This document shows, piece after piece, positions 15,242-23,989 of a DNA stretch of 64,000 nucleotides. The DNA comes from Mesorhizobium terrae (GTDB lineage Bacteria > Pseudomonadota > Alphaproteobacteria > Rhizobiales > Rhizobiaceae), in the NCBI RefSeq assembly GCF_008727715.1, contig NZ_CP044218.1:1426001-1490000 (forward strand), written 5' to 3'. The notes beneath the pieces were generated by a model. The model did no database searches. It had not been told where the DNA came from and was given only the letters and a program-made list of their open reading frames with translations. The first letter of the stretch is position 1. Every line of letters starts with the position of its first letter. A program made the position numbers and the translations under genes.

Positions 15242-16795
15242 GTGAGGCCGATCGAGACCAGATACGCGCGCAGCGGGGATGTGCGGATCGCCTATCAGGT
15301 GGTCGGTCAGGGTTCGTTCGATCTCGTCTTCGTGCCGGGCTACATCTCCAATCTCGACCTGCATTGGGAAGACGAGGGCTACAGCCGCCTGTTGAAACGG
15401 CTCTCCGCCTTCTCGCGACTGATCTTGTTCGACAAACGCGGCACCGGGCTTTCCGACCGCGTTGACAGCCGTCACCTGCCCAGCCTCGAAACCCGCATGG
15501 ACGATGTACGCGCGGTGATGGACGCCGCCGGCAGCGGCAGAGCGGCGCTGCTCGGCGCCTCGGAAGGCGCGCCGATGGCGATGCTGTTCGCCGCCACCTA
15601 TCCGGAGCGAACGCGGGCGCTGGTTCTCTATGGCGGCTACGCGCATTTCCACAAATGGGTGATGCCGCCAGAGCATCTGGAAGCCTTCATCGAAACGGCC
15701 GAGACCTCGTGGGGCACTGGCGCAACCTTGCCGAATTTCGCGCCAGGGCGCGTGGACGATGCGCATTTTATCCAATGGTGGGCACGGTTCGAGCGGCTGT
15801 CGGCCAGCCCGACTGCCGCAGCTACACTCGCCCGCATGAATGCAGGGATCGACGTGCGTGGCATCCTCCCGATGATCCGCGCATCGACGCTGCTGATCCA
15901 TCGCCGCAACGACGTGCGCGTCGACCTGGAGGCCAGCCGCTTCCTCGCCAGGAAGATTCCGGGCGCCAGGCTCGTCGAGATACCCGGGCGCGATCATCCG
16001 GTGTGGACCGGGGACGTCGACCGGGTGGCCGACCTCGTCGAGGAATTCCTAACCGGCCAACCGGCGGTAGCCGACACCGAGCGCGTGCTCTCCGCGCTGC
16101 TGGCGACGCGGATCTACGACACGGCCGGGCTTGGCGACCGCATGTGGAGTGAGCGGAGCCAGCGCTTCCACGTGACGTGGCGGTTGCTGGTCGGTCGCTA
16201 TGGCGGGCGCGTCGCAGGCACGCATGGCGAGATGATGATGGCGCGCTTCGACGGACCGGCACGCGCCATACGCTGCGCGGCGGCGTTGCGCGAAGCGGCG
16301 CAGCAGATCGGGGTGGCGAGCGCGCAGGGCGCGCATGTCGGAGAGATCGAATTGCGCGGCCAGCCGACCGGCCTGACAGCAAGGGTAACGATGCAACTCG
16401 CCAGCCATGCCGGGCGCGGCGACATAATCGCTTCGCGGCTGGTCGCCGAACTTGCGGTGGGCTCCGGCCTCCACTTCGTCGACGCGGGCCGCGTCAGCCT
16501 CGACGAATTGGGCGAGCCGTTGCCGGTGGTCCAGGCAACCTCCGAACAGCATCTGGAACCGGCCTGCCGTCCCAAAACCCACCCCTTGGAGCCGGCAACC
16601 CTGACGGCGCGGGAAAGCGAGGTGGTGAGCCTTATCGCCGACGGCAAGAGCAACGCGGCGATCGCCGCCGAACTGAAGCTCAGCGAGCATACCGTGAAGC
16701 GGCATGTCGCCAACATATTGCTCAAGCTCGACCTGCCATCGCGGGCGGCTGCGGCGGCTTTTTCGGCCAGGCACACTGGCCCGGACGGGCCATGA
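15242..16795 (+). CDS. Alpha/beta-hydrolase - degenerate cyclase-like - LuxR DNA-binding fusion protein
   Basis: 517 residues in three parts. Residues 1-270 are an alpha/beta-hydrolase with nucleophile elbow GASEG (Ser107) and probable Asp224 and His252, so the triad looks intact. Residues about 280-430 resemble a class III adenylate/guanylate cyclase (FDGPARAIRCAAALR is typical), but the metal-binding aspartates are lost: the usual FTDIVGST region reads LLATRIYDTA and TAGDG reads GTHGE. Residues 452-510 are a LuxR-type helix-turn-helix (LTARESEVVSLIADGKSN...). It is therefore probably a transcription factor sensing a small molecule through the first two domains. The GTG at 15242 is chosen for GAGG at 7 bp. 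Three small genes follow on the same strand. Confidence 0.85.
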   Translation: MRPIETRYARSGDVRIAYQVVGQGSFDLVFVPGYISNLDLHWEDEGYSRLLKRLSAFSRLILFDKRGTGLSDRVDSRHLPSLETRMDDVRAVMDAAGSGRAALLGASEGAPMAMLFAATYPERTRALVLYGGYAHFHKWVMPPEHLEAFIETAETSWGTGATLPNFAPGRVDDAHFIQWWARFERLSASPTAAATLARMNAGIDVRGILPMIRASTLLIHRRNDVRVDLEASRFLARKIPGARLVEIPGRDHPVWTGDVDRVADLVEEFLTGQPAVADTERVLSALLATRIYDTAGLGDRMWSERSQRFHVTWRLLVGRYGGRVAGTHGEMMMARFDGPARAIRCAAALREAAQQIGVASAQGAHVGEIELRGQPTGLTARVTMQLASHAGRGDIIASRLVAELAVGSGLHFVDAGRVSLDELGEPLPVVQATSEQHLEPACRPKTHPLEPATLTARESEVVSLIADGKSNAAIAAELKLSEHTVKRHVANILLKLDLPSRAAAAAFSARHTGPDGP

Positions 16796-16901
16796 CAGCC
16801 ATGGCGCTTTCGAGCGAAGCGGCCAGGCTCCTTGAGGACTACGGTTTGCTCCATGCAGGCCAGGCGATGTCGCCGTTGCGGCGCTGCGAATGGAGGATGA
16901 A

Positions 16902-17375
16902 ATGCTGAAATCGATTAGCAAGACCGGATTGCTTGCATTGGCGGCAGGCGCATTGCTGGTCGTCACGCCGGCGCGGGCCGAAGATGCTTCGGCAACCGCC
17001 GCCTACAAGGACATCCAGGCCACGTTCGGCTCGGTGCCCGACATGTTCAAGACATTGCCGGACGTTGCCGTTGCCGGCGCCTGGGCCGAAATCAAAGGGG
17101 TTCAGCTCAATCCCAAGACCGCGCTCGACGGCAAGACCAAGGAACTGATGGGGCTGGCCGTGGCTTCGCAGATCCCCTGCCAGTACTGCATCTACTTCCA
17201 CACGTTGGCGGCCAAGGCCAATGGCGCGAGCGACGAGGAGATCAAGGAGGCCGTGGCCATGGCAGCGATCGTGCGCCACTGGTCGACGATGCTCAACGGC
17301 AGCCAGGTCGACCTGGCCACCTTCAAGAAGCAGACGGATGACCTGTTCGCCGCCGTCAAGGCGAAGTCGCAGTGA
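16902..17375 (+). CDS. Exported AhpD-like/carboxymuconolactone decarboxylase-family protein
   Basis: 157 residues with an apparent signal peptide (residues 1-26, ending ARAE), unusual for this normally cytoplasmic family. The core has the AhpD-type motif IPCQYCIYFH with Cys93 and Cys96 and a nearby His, the CxxC used in peroxidase-type redox chemistry. SD GGAGG is 5 bp from the ATG at 16902. It follows the LuxR-type fusion gene by 106 bp and is followed by two small genes. A periplasmic thiol peroxidase or detoxifying role fits; the substrate is unknown. Confidence 0.8.
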   Translation: MLKSISKTGLLALAAGALLVVTPARAEDASATAAYKDIQATFGSVPDMFKTLPDVAVAGAWAEIKGVQLNPKTALDGKTKELMGLAVASQIPCQYCIYFHTLAAKANGASDEEIKEAVAMAAIVRHWSTMLNGSQVDLATFKKQTDDLFAAVKAKSQ

Positions 17376-17455
17376 CGAAAAGCTGCCCGGCGAGGCGCGC
17401 CGGGCAGCATCCGATCAACACGAACGCCCGGATCAAACGGGCCATGGAGATCAAA

Positions 17456-17818
17456 ATGCTGACCAAGACAAAAGCAGTGGATGGCGCAGCGATCAAGAAG
17501 GCGATCGAGGGCCGCGACGGCAAGCTGCTGTCGAGCTTCTACGCCGACGATGCGCTGGTGCGGGTGATCGACCGCAACAATCCGCCGAGCAAGCCGCGCG
17601 AAGTCCGCGGCCGCGCGGCAATCAGCACTTTCTGGGACGACATCTGCAGCCGTGCGATGACGCACAAGGTCGACACCACCATCGCCGAGGGCGACAGCCT
17701 CGCCTTCACGCAAGCCTGCGCCTACCCGGACGGCACCAAGGTTTTTTGCGCGGCGATGCTTGAGCTGAAGAACGGTCTCATCGCCCGGCAGACAGTCGTG
17801 CAAGCCTGGGACGAATAG
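17456..17818 (+). CDS. NTF2/SnoaL-like small protein
   Basis: 120 residues with an alpha+beta cone fold pattern: an N-terminal helix (AAIKKAIEGRDGKLLSSFYADDALVRVID), RGRAAISTFWDDI, then four strands ending ELKNGLIARQTVVQAWDE. Such proteins are ketosteroid-isomerase-like enzymes or binding proteins, and the sequence does not fix which. The ATG at 17456 has SD GGAGA at 5 bp; an upstream ATG at 17444 is less well placed. Probably in one unit with the AhpD-like gene 80 bp before it, and followed by a strong terminator hairpin. Confidence 0.75.
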   Translation: MLTKTKAVDGAAIKKAIEGRDGKLLSSFYADDALVRVIDRNNPPSKPREVRGRAAISTFWDDICSRAMTHKVDTTIAEGDSLAFTQACAYPDGTKVFCAAMLELKNGLIARQTVVQAWDE

Positions 17819-17833
17819 ATCGACAACGAGCCT

Positions 17834-17860
17834 GCCCATCCCGATCGAAACGGGATGGGC
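17834..17860 (+). terminator. Strong terminator hairpin
   Basis: GCCCATCCCG and CGGGATGGGC form a perfect 10-bp stem with a 7-base loop, 16 bp after the NTF2-like gene, followed by TCTGTTT. It should end most transcripts from the AhpD/NTF2 pair before the next gene. Confidence 0.75.
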
Positions 17861-17917
17861 TCTGTTTCAGCGGCCGGGGATGATCTTCGAGCCGCAAATC
17901 ACGGGAGGAGCCCCAGC

Positions 17918-18232
17918 ATGTTCAGCGCCAGATGGCAGATCGACGCCAAGTTCGGACAAAAGCAGACCGTGCTCGAGCTGATGCGGAAATGGGAGCGCGA
18001 GATCGGCTCACAGGTCAACATCGCCGATCTCAAATTCCAGATCATGACCGGATCGATCGGCGCACGAGAAGCGACGATCGAGACCCATCACCAGGTCGAG
18101 AGTCTCGCCCGGCTGGAGGAGTTTTTCGCCAAGATCGGCAAAATCGACGCGCATACCAAATGGGGCAAGGAGATGGAGCCCTATGTCGTGTCAGGCTCCA
18201 GTCTCTGGCAAATCTTCCGCGTGGTGGAGTAG
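17918..18232 (+). CDS. Small NIPSNAP-like/dimeric alpha-beta-barrel-type protein, function unknown
   Basis: 104 residues beginning MFSARWQIDAKFGQKQTVLELMRKWE, with alternating strands and helices and a final strand SSLWQIFRVVE. This resembles the dimeric alpha/beta-barrel (NIPSNAP/ABM-like) fold, but I cannot name a family with certainty. SD GGGAGGAG lies 7 bp before the ATG. It follows the terminator hairpin, so it may have its own promoter. No signal peptide or membrane segment. Confidence 0.65.
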   Translation: MFSARWQIDAKFGQKQTVLELMRKWEREIGSQVNIADLKFQIMTGSIGAREATIETHHQVESLARLEEFFAKIGKIDAHTKWGKEMEPYVVSGSSLWQIFRVVE

Positions 18233-18244
18233 CGCTCCCTCGTC

Positions 18245-18268
18245 CTTCTCCCCGTAGACGGGGAGAAG
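18245..18268. repeat. Short GC-rich palindrome, possible dispersed rhizobial element and terminator
   Basis: CTTCTCCCCGT and ACGGGGAGAAG form a perfect 11-bp inverted repeat around AG. It lies between two convergent genes and can act as a terminator in both directions. From general knowledge, near-identical CTTCTCCCC/GGGGAGAAG palindromes are scattered in Mesorhizobium intergenic regions; only one such copy is present in this window. Confidence 0.55.
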
Positions 18269-18272
18269 AACC

Positions 18273-19700
18273 TTATCCATGCGCCACCATGACGTGGCGC
18301 ACGGCCGTATAGTCTTCCAGCGCGTAGAGTGACATGTCCTTGCCGTAGCCGGACTGCTTCAGGCCGCCATGCGGCATCTCGTTGGTCAGCATGAAGTGGG
18401 TGTTGATCCAGGTGCAGCCATATTGCAGGCGGGCGGCGGTGGCCATGGCACGCGAGACGTCCTTGGTCCAGACCGACGAGGCAAGGCCGTAGTCGCTGTC
18501 ATTGGCCCAGCCGACCGCTTCGTCGACATCGGAGAAGCGGGTGACGGAAACGACCGGGCCGAACACCTCGCGGCGCACGATCTCATCGTCCTGCAAGGCA
18601 CCGGCAATGACGGTCGGCTGGAAGTAGAAGCCCGAACTGTCTCCGGGTTTGCCACCCGTGGTGATCTCGATATGTTTCAGTTCGGAAGCGCGTTCGACGA
18701 AGGATGCGACGCGGTCGCGCTGGCGCCTGGAGATCAGCGGGCCGATCTCGTTTTCGGTATCGTCCGGGCGATCGTACCGGATGGTCGAGACCGCCGACGA
18801 CAATTTGGAAACCAGCTTGTCGTAGATCTTCTTGCCGGCATAGACGCGGCAGGCAGCCGTGCAATCCTGGCCGGCATTGTAGTAGCCGAAGGCGCGCAGG
18901 CCGGTGACGACGGCATCGAGGTCGGCATCGTCGAAGACGATGACCGGCGCCTTGCCGCCGAGCTCGAGATGCGTGCGCTTGACCGATTTCGCGGCCGCCT
19001 GCAGCACCTTCTTGCCTGTGGCGATGTCGCCGGTGATCGAGATCATGTTGACCTTGGGGTGGTTGATCAGCGGGCTGCCGACGCTTTCGCCGCGACCGAG
19101 CACGACGTTGACCACGCCTTCGGGCAGAATGTCAGCCAGAATGCGCGCAAGCTTGAGCGCAGTGAGCGGCGTCTGCTCCGATGGCTTGAACACCACGGTG
19201 TTACCGCCAGCAATGGCCGGCGCCAATTTCCAAGCGGCCATCATCAGCGGGTAGTTCCACGGTGCGATGGACGCAACGATGCCGATCGGATCGCGGCGGA
19301 CCATCGAGGTGTGGCCAGGCAGATATTCGCCGGCGACCTGACCGGGCATGGAACGCACCGCGCCGGCGAAGAAACGATAGCAGTCGACGATCGCCGGGAT
19401 CTCGTCATTGAGCACGGCGTTGATCGGCTTGCCGCAATTCAGGGCTTCGAGCGCCGCGAATTCCTTGGCCTCGGCCTCGATGCGGTCGGCGATCCTGAGA
19501 AGATAGGCGGAGCGCTGTGCGGGCGTGGTGCGCGACCAGGTTGCGAAGGCCTTTTCGGCGGCCGCCACGGCGCGCTCGATCTGCGCTTCGCTTGCCTCCG
19601 GCAGGCTGAGGATGGTGGCGCCGGTGCGCGGGTTCAACACGGCTTCCTCCGCCTCCGCGCCTTTTTCGAAGGTGGCGCCGATCAGCATCTCAGTGTCCAT
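18273..19700 (-). CDS. patD: Gamma-aminobutyraldehyde dehydrogenase
   Basis: 475 residues, essentially the same length as E. coli PatD (YdcW). Catalytic residues are Cys280 ([10 protein letters not shown]) and Glu246 (HLELGGKAP); PWNYP is the usual nucleotide-site stretch. Family-specific stretches include [19 protein letters not shown] and the C-terminal [15 protein letters not shown], which agree closely with E. coli PatD as I remember it. It oxidises 4-aminobutanal (from putrescine) to GABA with NAD+. It is the last gene of an operon with a putrescine-type ABC transporter, 23 bp after the last permease gene, the same arrangement as E. coli ydcSTUV-patD. Confidence 0.92.
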   Translation of the reverse strand: MDTEMLIGATFEKGAEAEEAVLNPRTGATILSLPEASEAQIERAVAAAEKAFATWSRTTPAQRSAYLLRIADRIEAEAKEFAALEALNCGKPINAVLNDEIPAIVDCYRFFAGAVRSMPGQVAGEYLPGHTSMVRRDPIGIVASIAPWNYPLMMAAWKLAPAIAGGNTVVFKPSEQTPLTALKLARILADILPEGVVNVVLGRGESVGSPLINHPKVNMISITGDIATGKKVLQAAAKSVKRTHLELGGKAPVIVFDDADLDAVVTGLRAFGYYNAGQDCTAACRVYAGKKIYDKLVSKLSSAVSTIRYDRPDDTENEIGPLISRRQRDRVASFVERASELKHIEITTGGKPGDSSGFYFQPTVIAGALQDDEIVRREVFGPVVSVTRFSDVDEAVGWANDSDYGLASSVWTKDVSRAMATAARLQYGCTWINTHFMLTNEMPHGGLKQSGYGKDMSLYALEDYTAVRHVMVAHG

Positions 19701-19723
19701 GACAGTCTCCCTTTCGAAGGTCG

Positions 19724-20539
19724 TTATTTGCCCGACCCGGCGACCTGGTCGCCGTCGCGGGTGAGGTAATAGGCAAAGAGGATGGGCAGCAGCGTCACCA
19801 GCACGACCACCATGGCCACGACATTGGTGACCGGGCGCTGGCGCGGCCGGATCAGTTCCTCCAGCATCCAGATCGGTAGCGTCTGCTGCTGGCCGGCGGT
19901 GAAGGTGGTGACGATGACCTCGTCGAAGGACAGGGCAAAGGCCAGCATGCCGCCGGCAAGCAGCGCCGTTGCGATGTTGGGCAACACGACGTGCCGGAAG
20001 GTCTGGAACCCGTCGGCGCCAAGATCGTAGGAGGCCTCGATGAGCGAGCCGGAGGTGCGGCGGAAGCGGGCGACGGCGTTGTTATAGACTACGACCACGC
20101 AGAAAGTGGCGTGGCCAAGCACGATCGTCCAGAACGAGAACGGGATGTCGGTGAGCGCGAAGGCCGAGCGCAGTGCGATGCCGGTGATGATGCCGGGCAA
20201 GGCAATCGGCAGGATGACGAGCAACGACACCGCCTCGCGGCCGAAGAAGCGGGAGCGTGAGACGGCCGCCGCGCACAGCGTGCCGAGGATCAGCGCGACC
20301 AATGTCGAGATCGCCGCGACCCTGACGGACAGCGACAGCGCCGCCCACACATCCGGCCGGTTCCAGGTGACGGCGAACCACTCGGTGGTCAGGCCGGGCG
20401 GTGGCCACTGATAGCTCTTTTCCTCCGTCGTGAAGGCATAGACGAAGATGAGCAGGATGGGCACGTGCAGGAAGAGCAGGCCGCAGGCGGCGGCTATCTT
20501 CAGGCCAAGGGGTGCCGACTGGCCACGATCAGAGCGCAT
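19724..20539 (-). CDS. ydcV: Putrescine-type ABC transporter permease, YdcV-like
   Basis: 271 residues with six predicted membrane segments and the inner-membrane EAA loop ([20 protein letters not shown], about 178-197) that contacts the ATPase. PotI/YdcV-type permease of spermidine/putrescine importers. The start at 20539 overlaps the end of the preceding permease gene by 11 bp; a longer reading to 20605 would run deep into that gene. The partner permease, ATPase and binding protein are all in the operon. Confidence 0.88.
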   Translation of the reverse strand: MRSDRGQSAPLGLKIAAACGLLFLHVPILLIFVYAFTTEEKSYQWPPPGLTTEWFAVTWNRPDVWAALSLSVRVAAISTLVALILGTLCAAAVSRSRFFGREAVSLLVILPIALPGIITGIALRSAFALTDIPFSFWTIVLGHATFCVVVVYNNAVARFRRTSGSLIEASYDLGADGFQTFRHVVLPNIATALLAGGMLAFALSFDEVIVTTFTAGQQQTLPIWMLEELIRPRQRPVTNVVAMVVVLVTLLPILFAYYLTRDGDQVAGSGK

Positions 20540-21503
20540 CGAAGGCCCCCATTCGCTTGGCACCCCATAGATAGACACCCATGATGACGATGGGCACGAC
20601 GGCAAAGGCGGCGGCCAGCGGAATGTTGCCAGCGGTGCCTTGCTGCGAATAGACGGCCTGGCCGATGAACAGGCGCGAGGTGCCGATGATCTGCGGGATG
20701 ATGTAGTCGCCGAGCGTCAAGGAGAAAGTGAAGATCGAACCGGCGACGATGCCCGGCAGCGCCAGCGGGAACAGCACGTTGCGGAAGGTCTGGCCGGGCG
20801 AGGCGCCGAGATCGGACGAAGCCTCGACCAGATTGCCGGGCACGCGCTCAAGTGCGGCCTGCATCGGCAGGATCATGAACGGCAGCCAAACATAGACAAA
20901 GGCGATGAAGGTGCCGGTGGCCGACACCGACAGCGAGTTGCCGCCGACATAGGGCAGCGCCAGCCAACCGTCGAGAACCCACATCAAGTGCAGCTTGGCC
21001 AGGAACCAGGTGAGAATGCCTTCCTTGGCGAGGATCAGCTTCCAGGCATAGATCTTGACGAGATAGCTGGACCACAGCGGCAGCATCACCGCGAGATAGA
21101 ACAGCGCCTTCCAGCGGCCCTGGGCGTAGCGGGCGGCGTAGTAGGCAATCGGGAAAGCAACGGCGATGGAGGCCAGCGTCACCAGCGTCGCCATCGTGAC
21201 CGTGCGGACGATGATGTCGAAATTGGCCGCCTGGAACAGGTCGGCATAGGTCTTCAACGTGAACTGACGATTGACCAGACCGGAGAACTCATCGATCGAA
21301 AAGAAGCTCTGCAACAGCAGCGCGAACAGCGAACCGATATAGACGACGCCGAGCCAAAGCAGCGGCGGCATCAGCATCAGCACCAAAAGGAAGCGCGGCC
21401 GGCGCCAGAACAGATCGGACAGCGCCCCCAATATGCCGCCGCGGGCGGGCAGGATGGCCGAGGCCGGCGCATCGCGGGTGGCGGTGACGGCGGCGATACT
21501 CAT
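20529..21503 (-). CDS. ydcU: Putrescine-type ABC transporter permease, YdcU-like
   Basis: 324 residues with six predicted membrane segments after a cytoplasmic N-terminus of about 35 residues, and the EAA loop [20 protein letters not shown]. PotB/PotH/YdcU type. Its ATG overlaps the stop of the ATPase gene (ATGA). Forms the membrane channel with the other permease. Confidence 0.88.
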   Translation of the reverse strand: MSIAAVTATRDAPASAILPARGGILGALSDLFWRRPRFLLVLMLMPPLLWLGVVYIGSLFALLLQSFFSIDEFSGLVNRQFTLKTYADLFQAANFDIIVRTVTMATLVTLASIAVAFPIAYYAARYAQGRWKALFYLAVMLPLWSSYLVKIYAWKLILAKEGILTWFLAKLHLMWVLDGWLALPYVGGNSLSVSATGTFIAFVYVWLPFMILPMQAALERVPGNLVEASSDLGASPGQTFRNVLFPLALPGIVAGSIFTFSLTLGDYIIPQIIGTSRLFIGQAVYSQQGTAGNIPLAAAFAVVPIVIMGVYLWGAKRMGAFDAL

Positions 21504-22513
21504 GTCGCTTCGTCCATCAGATGGATGGCGTCGCGGTTGAAGGTGAGCACCACTGCATCGCCCTGCTCCGGGACCGTCGTGCCGGACGGCACGCTGGCAT
21601 GCAGGCGCAGGCCTTCGGTGTCGAGCGCCAGCCGGGTTGCGGCACCCAGATAGCTGACGCCGGAAACCCGCGCTTGAACCGCTTCGCCGGTGGCCGCGCG
21701 GGCGACACGGATCGCCTCCGGGCGCAGGCTGCCCCAGCGCCGCTGGCCGCAATAGCGCTGCACGAAATCGGGCGGCAACATGTTGGAGGAGCCGACGAAA
21801 TCGGCGACGAAACGGGTCTTCGGCCGCTGATAGATTTCCTGCGGTGAGCCGACCTGCATGATCTTGCCGTCGTTGAAGACGGCGACTCGGTCGGCCATCG
21901 ACAGCGCCTCGCCCTGGTCATGGGTGACGAAGACGAAGGTGATGCCGAGCGCTTTCTGCAGCGATTTCAGCTCTTCCTGCATGTTCTCGCGCAGCTTGAG
22001 GTCGAGCGCGCCGAGCGGTTCGTCAAGCAGCAGCACCTTGGGTTGGTTGACGAGGGCACGAGCGAGCGCAACGCGCTGGCGTTGACCGCCGGAAAGCTGG
22101 CCGGGGCGCCTGGCGCCGTAGCCCGGCAATTGCACGAGCGCCAGCGCCTCTTCCGCCGCCTTGTGCCGCTCGGTCTTGCCGATGCCCTTGACCATCAGCC
22201 CGTAGGCGACGTTGTCGAGCACGTTGAGGTGCGGGAACAGAGCGTAATCCTGGAAGACGGTGTTCACATTGCGTCGATAGGGCGGAACACCCTCGGCCCG
22301 CTCTCCGAAGATGGAGATGGTGCCGGCGGTCGGCTGTTCGAACCCGGCGATCAGGCGCAGGCAGGTGGTCTTGCCCGAGCCGGACGGACCGAGCATGGCG
22401 AAGAATTCGCCTGCCACGATGTCGAGATCAAGCGCGTCGACAGCCTTCACCGCGCCGAAATGACGAGCCACTTTCTGAAAGGAAACTGCTGGGGTCATCG
22501 TGGTTTCGATCAT
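21500..22513 (-). CDS. ydcT: Putrescine-type ABC transporter ATPase, YdcT-like
   Basis: 337 residues, the same as E. coli YdcT as remembered. Walker [10 protein letters not shown] at 42-50, signature LSGGQRQR near 140, Walker B LLLDEP with D-loop, and a C-terminal TOBE regulatory domain from about 250. Hydrolyses ATP to drive import through the two permeases. An alternative start is Met6. It follows the binding-protein gene after a 166-bp gap that contains palindromic repeats, so binding protein may be made in excess over the ATPase through partial termination or 3' protection. Confidence 0.9.
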   Translation of the reverse strand: MIETTMTPAVSFQKVARHFGAVKAVDALDLDIVAGEFFAMLGPSGSGKTTCLRLIAGFEQPTAGTISIFGERAEGVPPYRRNVNTVFQDYALFPHLNVLDNVAYGLMVKGIGKTERHKAAEEALALVQLPGYGARRPGQLSGGQRQRVALARALVNQPKVLLLDEPLGALDLKLRENMQEELKSLQKALGITFVFVTHDQGEALSMADRVAVFNDGKIMQVGSPQEIYQRPKTRFVADFVGSSNMLPPDFVQRYCGQRRWGSLRPEAIRVARAATGEAVQARVSGVSYLGAATRLALDTEGLRLHASVPSGTTVPEQGDAVVLTFNRDAIHLMDEAT

Positions 22514-22635
22514 TGAGTAATAAGATCATGCCTGCCCGCCTGTTCAAAGGCTGAGGGCCGACGCGACTGCCTCTCTATCCAGAGAGGCTGCGCCGAAGGG
22601 CGGGTGAAAGCTCAGGTCCGCCGAGGCTCCCGACC

Positions 22636-22672
22636 CGCCCCTGCGGGGCGACCCTCCCCGGCAGGGGAGGGT
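22636..22672. repeat. Pair of GC-rich palindromes between ydcS and ydcT
   Basis: Two adjacent hairpins: CGCCCC/GGGGCG (22636-22650) and ACCCTCCCC/GGGGAGGGT with loop GGCA (22651-22672). They lie just after the ydcS stop. This looks like a short dispersed palindromic element of the kind common in rhizobial intergenic regions; it could also stabilise the ydcS 3' end or weaken read-through into ydcT. Confidence 0.6.
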
Positions 22673-22679
22673 TGGGAGG

Positions 22680-23840
22680 TTAGCGCCCGCCGATGACGCC
22701 GATATAGTCCGAGACCCAGCGATAATAGGGCACGCACTGGTCGTTCTGGCTCGCACATTTCGAGACCGGGGTGCGCCAGAACTTGATCTTGTCGAACTGG
22801 TCGAAGCCGTTGGTCTTGCAGCCTTCGTCGGTCAGGAGCTCGTTGCCCTTGCAGGCGGCCGGCACGACGGGAAGCGAGCCGAACCAGGCGGAGACATCAC
22901 CCTGCACCTTCGGCGACAGCGAATGCTCGAGCCACATATAGGCGCAGTTCGGGTTGGCAGCGTCAGCCTCCATCATGGTGGTGTCGGCCCAGCCGGTGGC
23001 GCCTTCTTCCGGAATGGTCGAGGCGACCGGCTGCTTGGCGGCAACCAGCGTGTTCACCTGGAACGGCCAGGAGCCCGAGGCGACGACGCCTTCGTTGCGG
23101 AAGTCATCGACCTGGATGGCGGCATCGTGCCAATAGCGGCCGACCAAAGTGCGCTGCACGCGCAGCAGGTCGAGCGCAGCCTTGTACTGGTCCTCGTTGA
23201 GCTCGTAGGGGCTCTTGATGCCAAGGTTCGGCTTGTGGAACATCAGATAGTTGGCAGCATCGGCGATGTGGATCGGGCCGTCATAGGCCTGGACACGCCC
23301 CTTGTTGGACTTGCCGTCCGGCAGGGTCTGCTCCTCGAAGACGATGTTCCAGCTCTTCGGTGCGTCCTTGAAAACCTTGGTGTTGTACATCAGCACGTTG
23401 GGACCCCATTGATAGGGCACGCCATAGTGCTTGCTGTCGACCGTGAACCATGGCGCATCCTTGATGCGGTCGTCGACGGTCTTCCAGCTCGGGATCAGAT
23501 CGGTGTTGATGGGCTGCACGCGCTTGCCGGCAACCAGGCGCAACGACGCGTCGCCCGAGGCGGTGACGAGGTCGAAGCCGCCTTCATTCATCAGCGACAC
23601 CATCTCGTCGGAGGTGTTGGCGGTCTTGACGTTGACCTTGCAGCCCGTCTTCTTCTCGAAATCCGTGACCCAGTCATAGCCCTTGTCGGTCTCGCCGCGC
23701 TCGATATAGCCGGGCCAGGCAACGATGTTGAGCTTGCCTTCCCCCTTGCCCACTTCCTTGAGGGCTTCCTGCGCGACGGCCTGGCCAGCGAAGGTCAGCG
23801 CAATCGTCAGGGCAGTGCATGATTTCAGGAATGAATTCAT
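22680..23840 (-). CDS. ydcS: Putrescine-type ABC substrate-binding protein, YdcS-like
   Basis: 386 residues with a signal peptide (1-23, ends AVAQ). The mature protein is a PotD/PotF-type polyamine-binding protein; stretches such as NIVAWPGYIERGETDK, TSDEMVSLMNEGG and VTASGDASLRL agree with E. coli YdcS as I remember it, better than with PotD or PotF. It delivers the ligand, probably putrescine, to the permeases. SD GGGAGA precedes the ATG at 23840. E. coli YdcS has also been reported to have polyhydroxybutyrate synthase activity; nothing here tests that. First gene of the ydcSTUV-patD operon. Confidence 0.9.
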   Translation of the reverse strand: MNSFLKSCTALTIALTFAGQAVAQEALKEVGKGEGKLNIVAWPGYIERGETDKGYDWVTDFEKKTGCKVNVKTANTSDEMVSLMNEGGFDLVTASGDASLRLVAGKRVQPINTDLIPSWKTVDDRIKDAPWFTVDSKHYGVPYQWGPNVLMYNTKVFKDAPKSWNIVFEEQTLPDGKSNKGRVQAYDGPIHIADAANYLMFHKPNLGIKSPYELNEDQYKAALDLLRVQRTLVGRYWHDAAIQVDDFRNEGVVASGSWPFQVNTLVAAKQPVASTIPEEGATGWADTTMMEADAANPNCAYMWLEHSLSPKVQGDVSAWFGSLPVVPAACKGNELLTDEGCKTNGFDQFDKIKFWRTPVSKCASQNDQCVPYYRWVSDYIGVIGGR

Positions 23841-23941
23841 CGTCGTCTCCCATCTGCAGGGGCCGCGCTCTGACGGCGGCTTTGCTCCCTGATGAGGAAG
23901 GTGTCGTGAAATCGAAGCTTTCGCAAATTCATTTATCAGAA

Positions 23942-23970
23942 AGGCGATATCGGTTTTTCCGATACCGCCT
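23942..23970 (-). terminator. Terminator of the methyltransferase gene
   Basis: On the minus strand GGCGGTATCGG, loop AAAAA, CCGATATCGCC forms an 11-bp stem with one G-U pair, extended by one A-T pair, followed by TTTCT. It lies 20 bp after the methyltransferase stop and upstream of the ydcS start, separating the two units. Confidence 0.65.
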
Positions 23971-23989
23971 CGCCGCCACGATACCCGTT

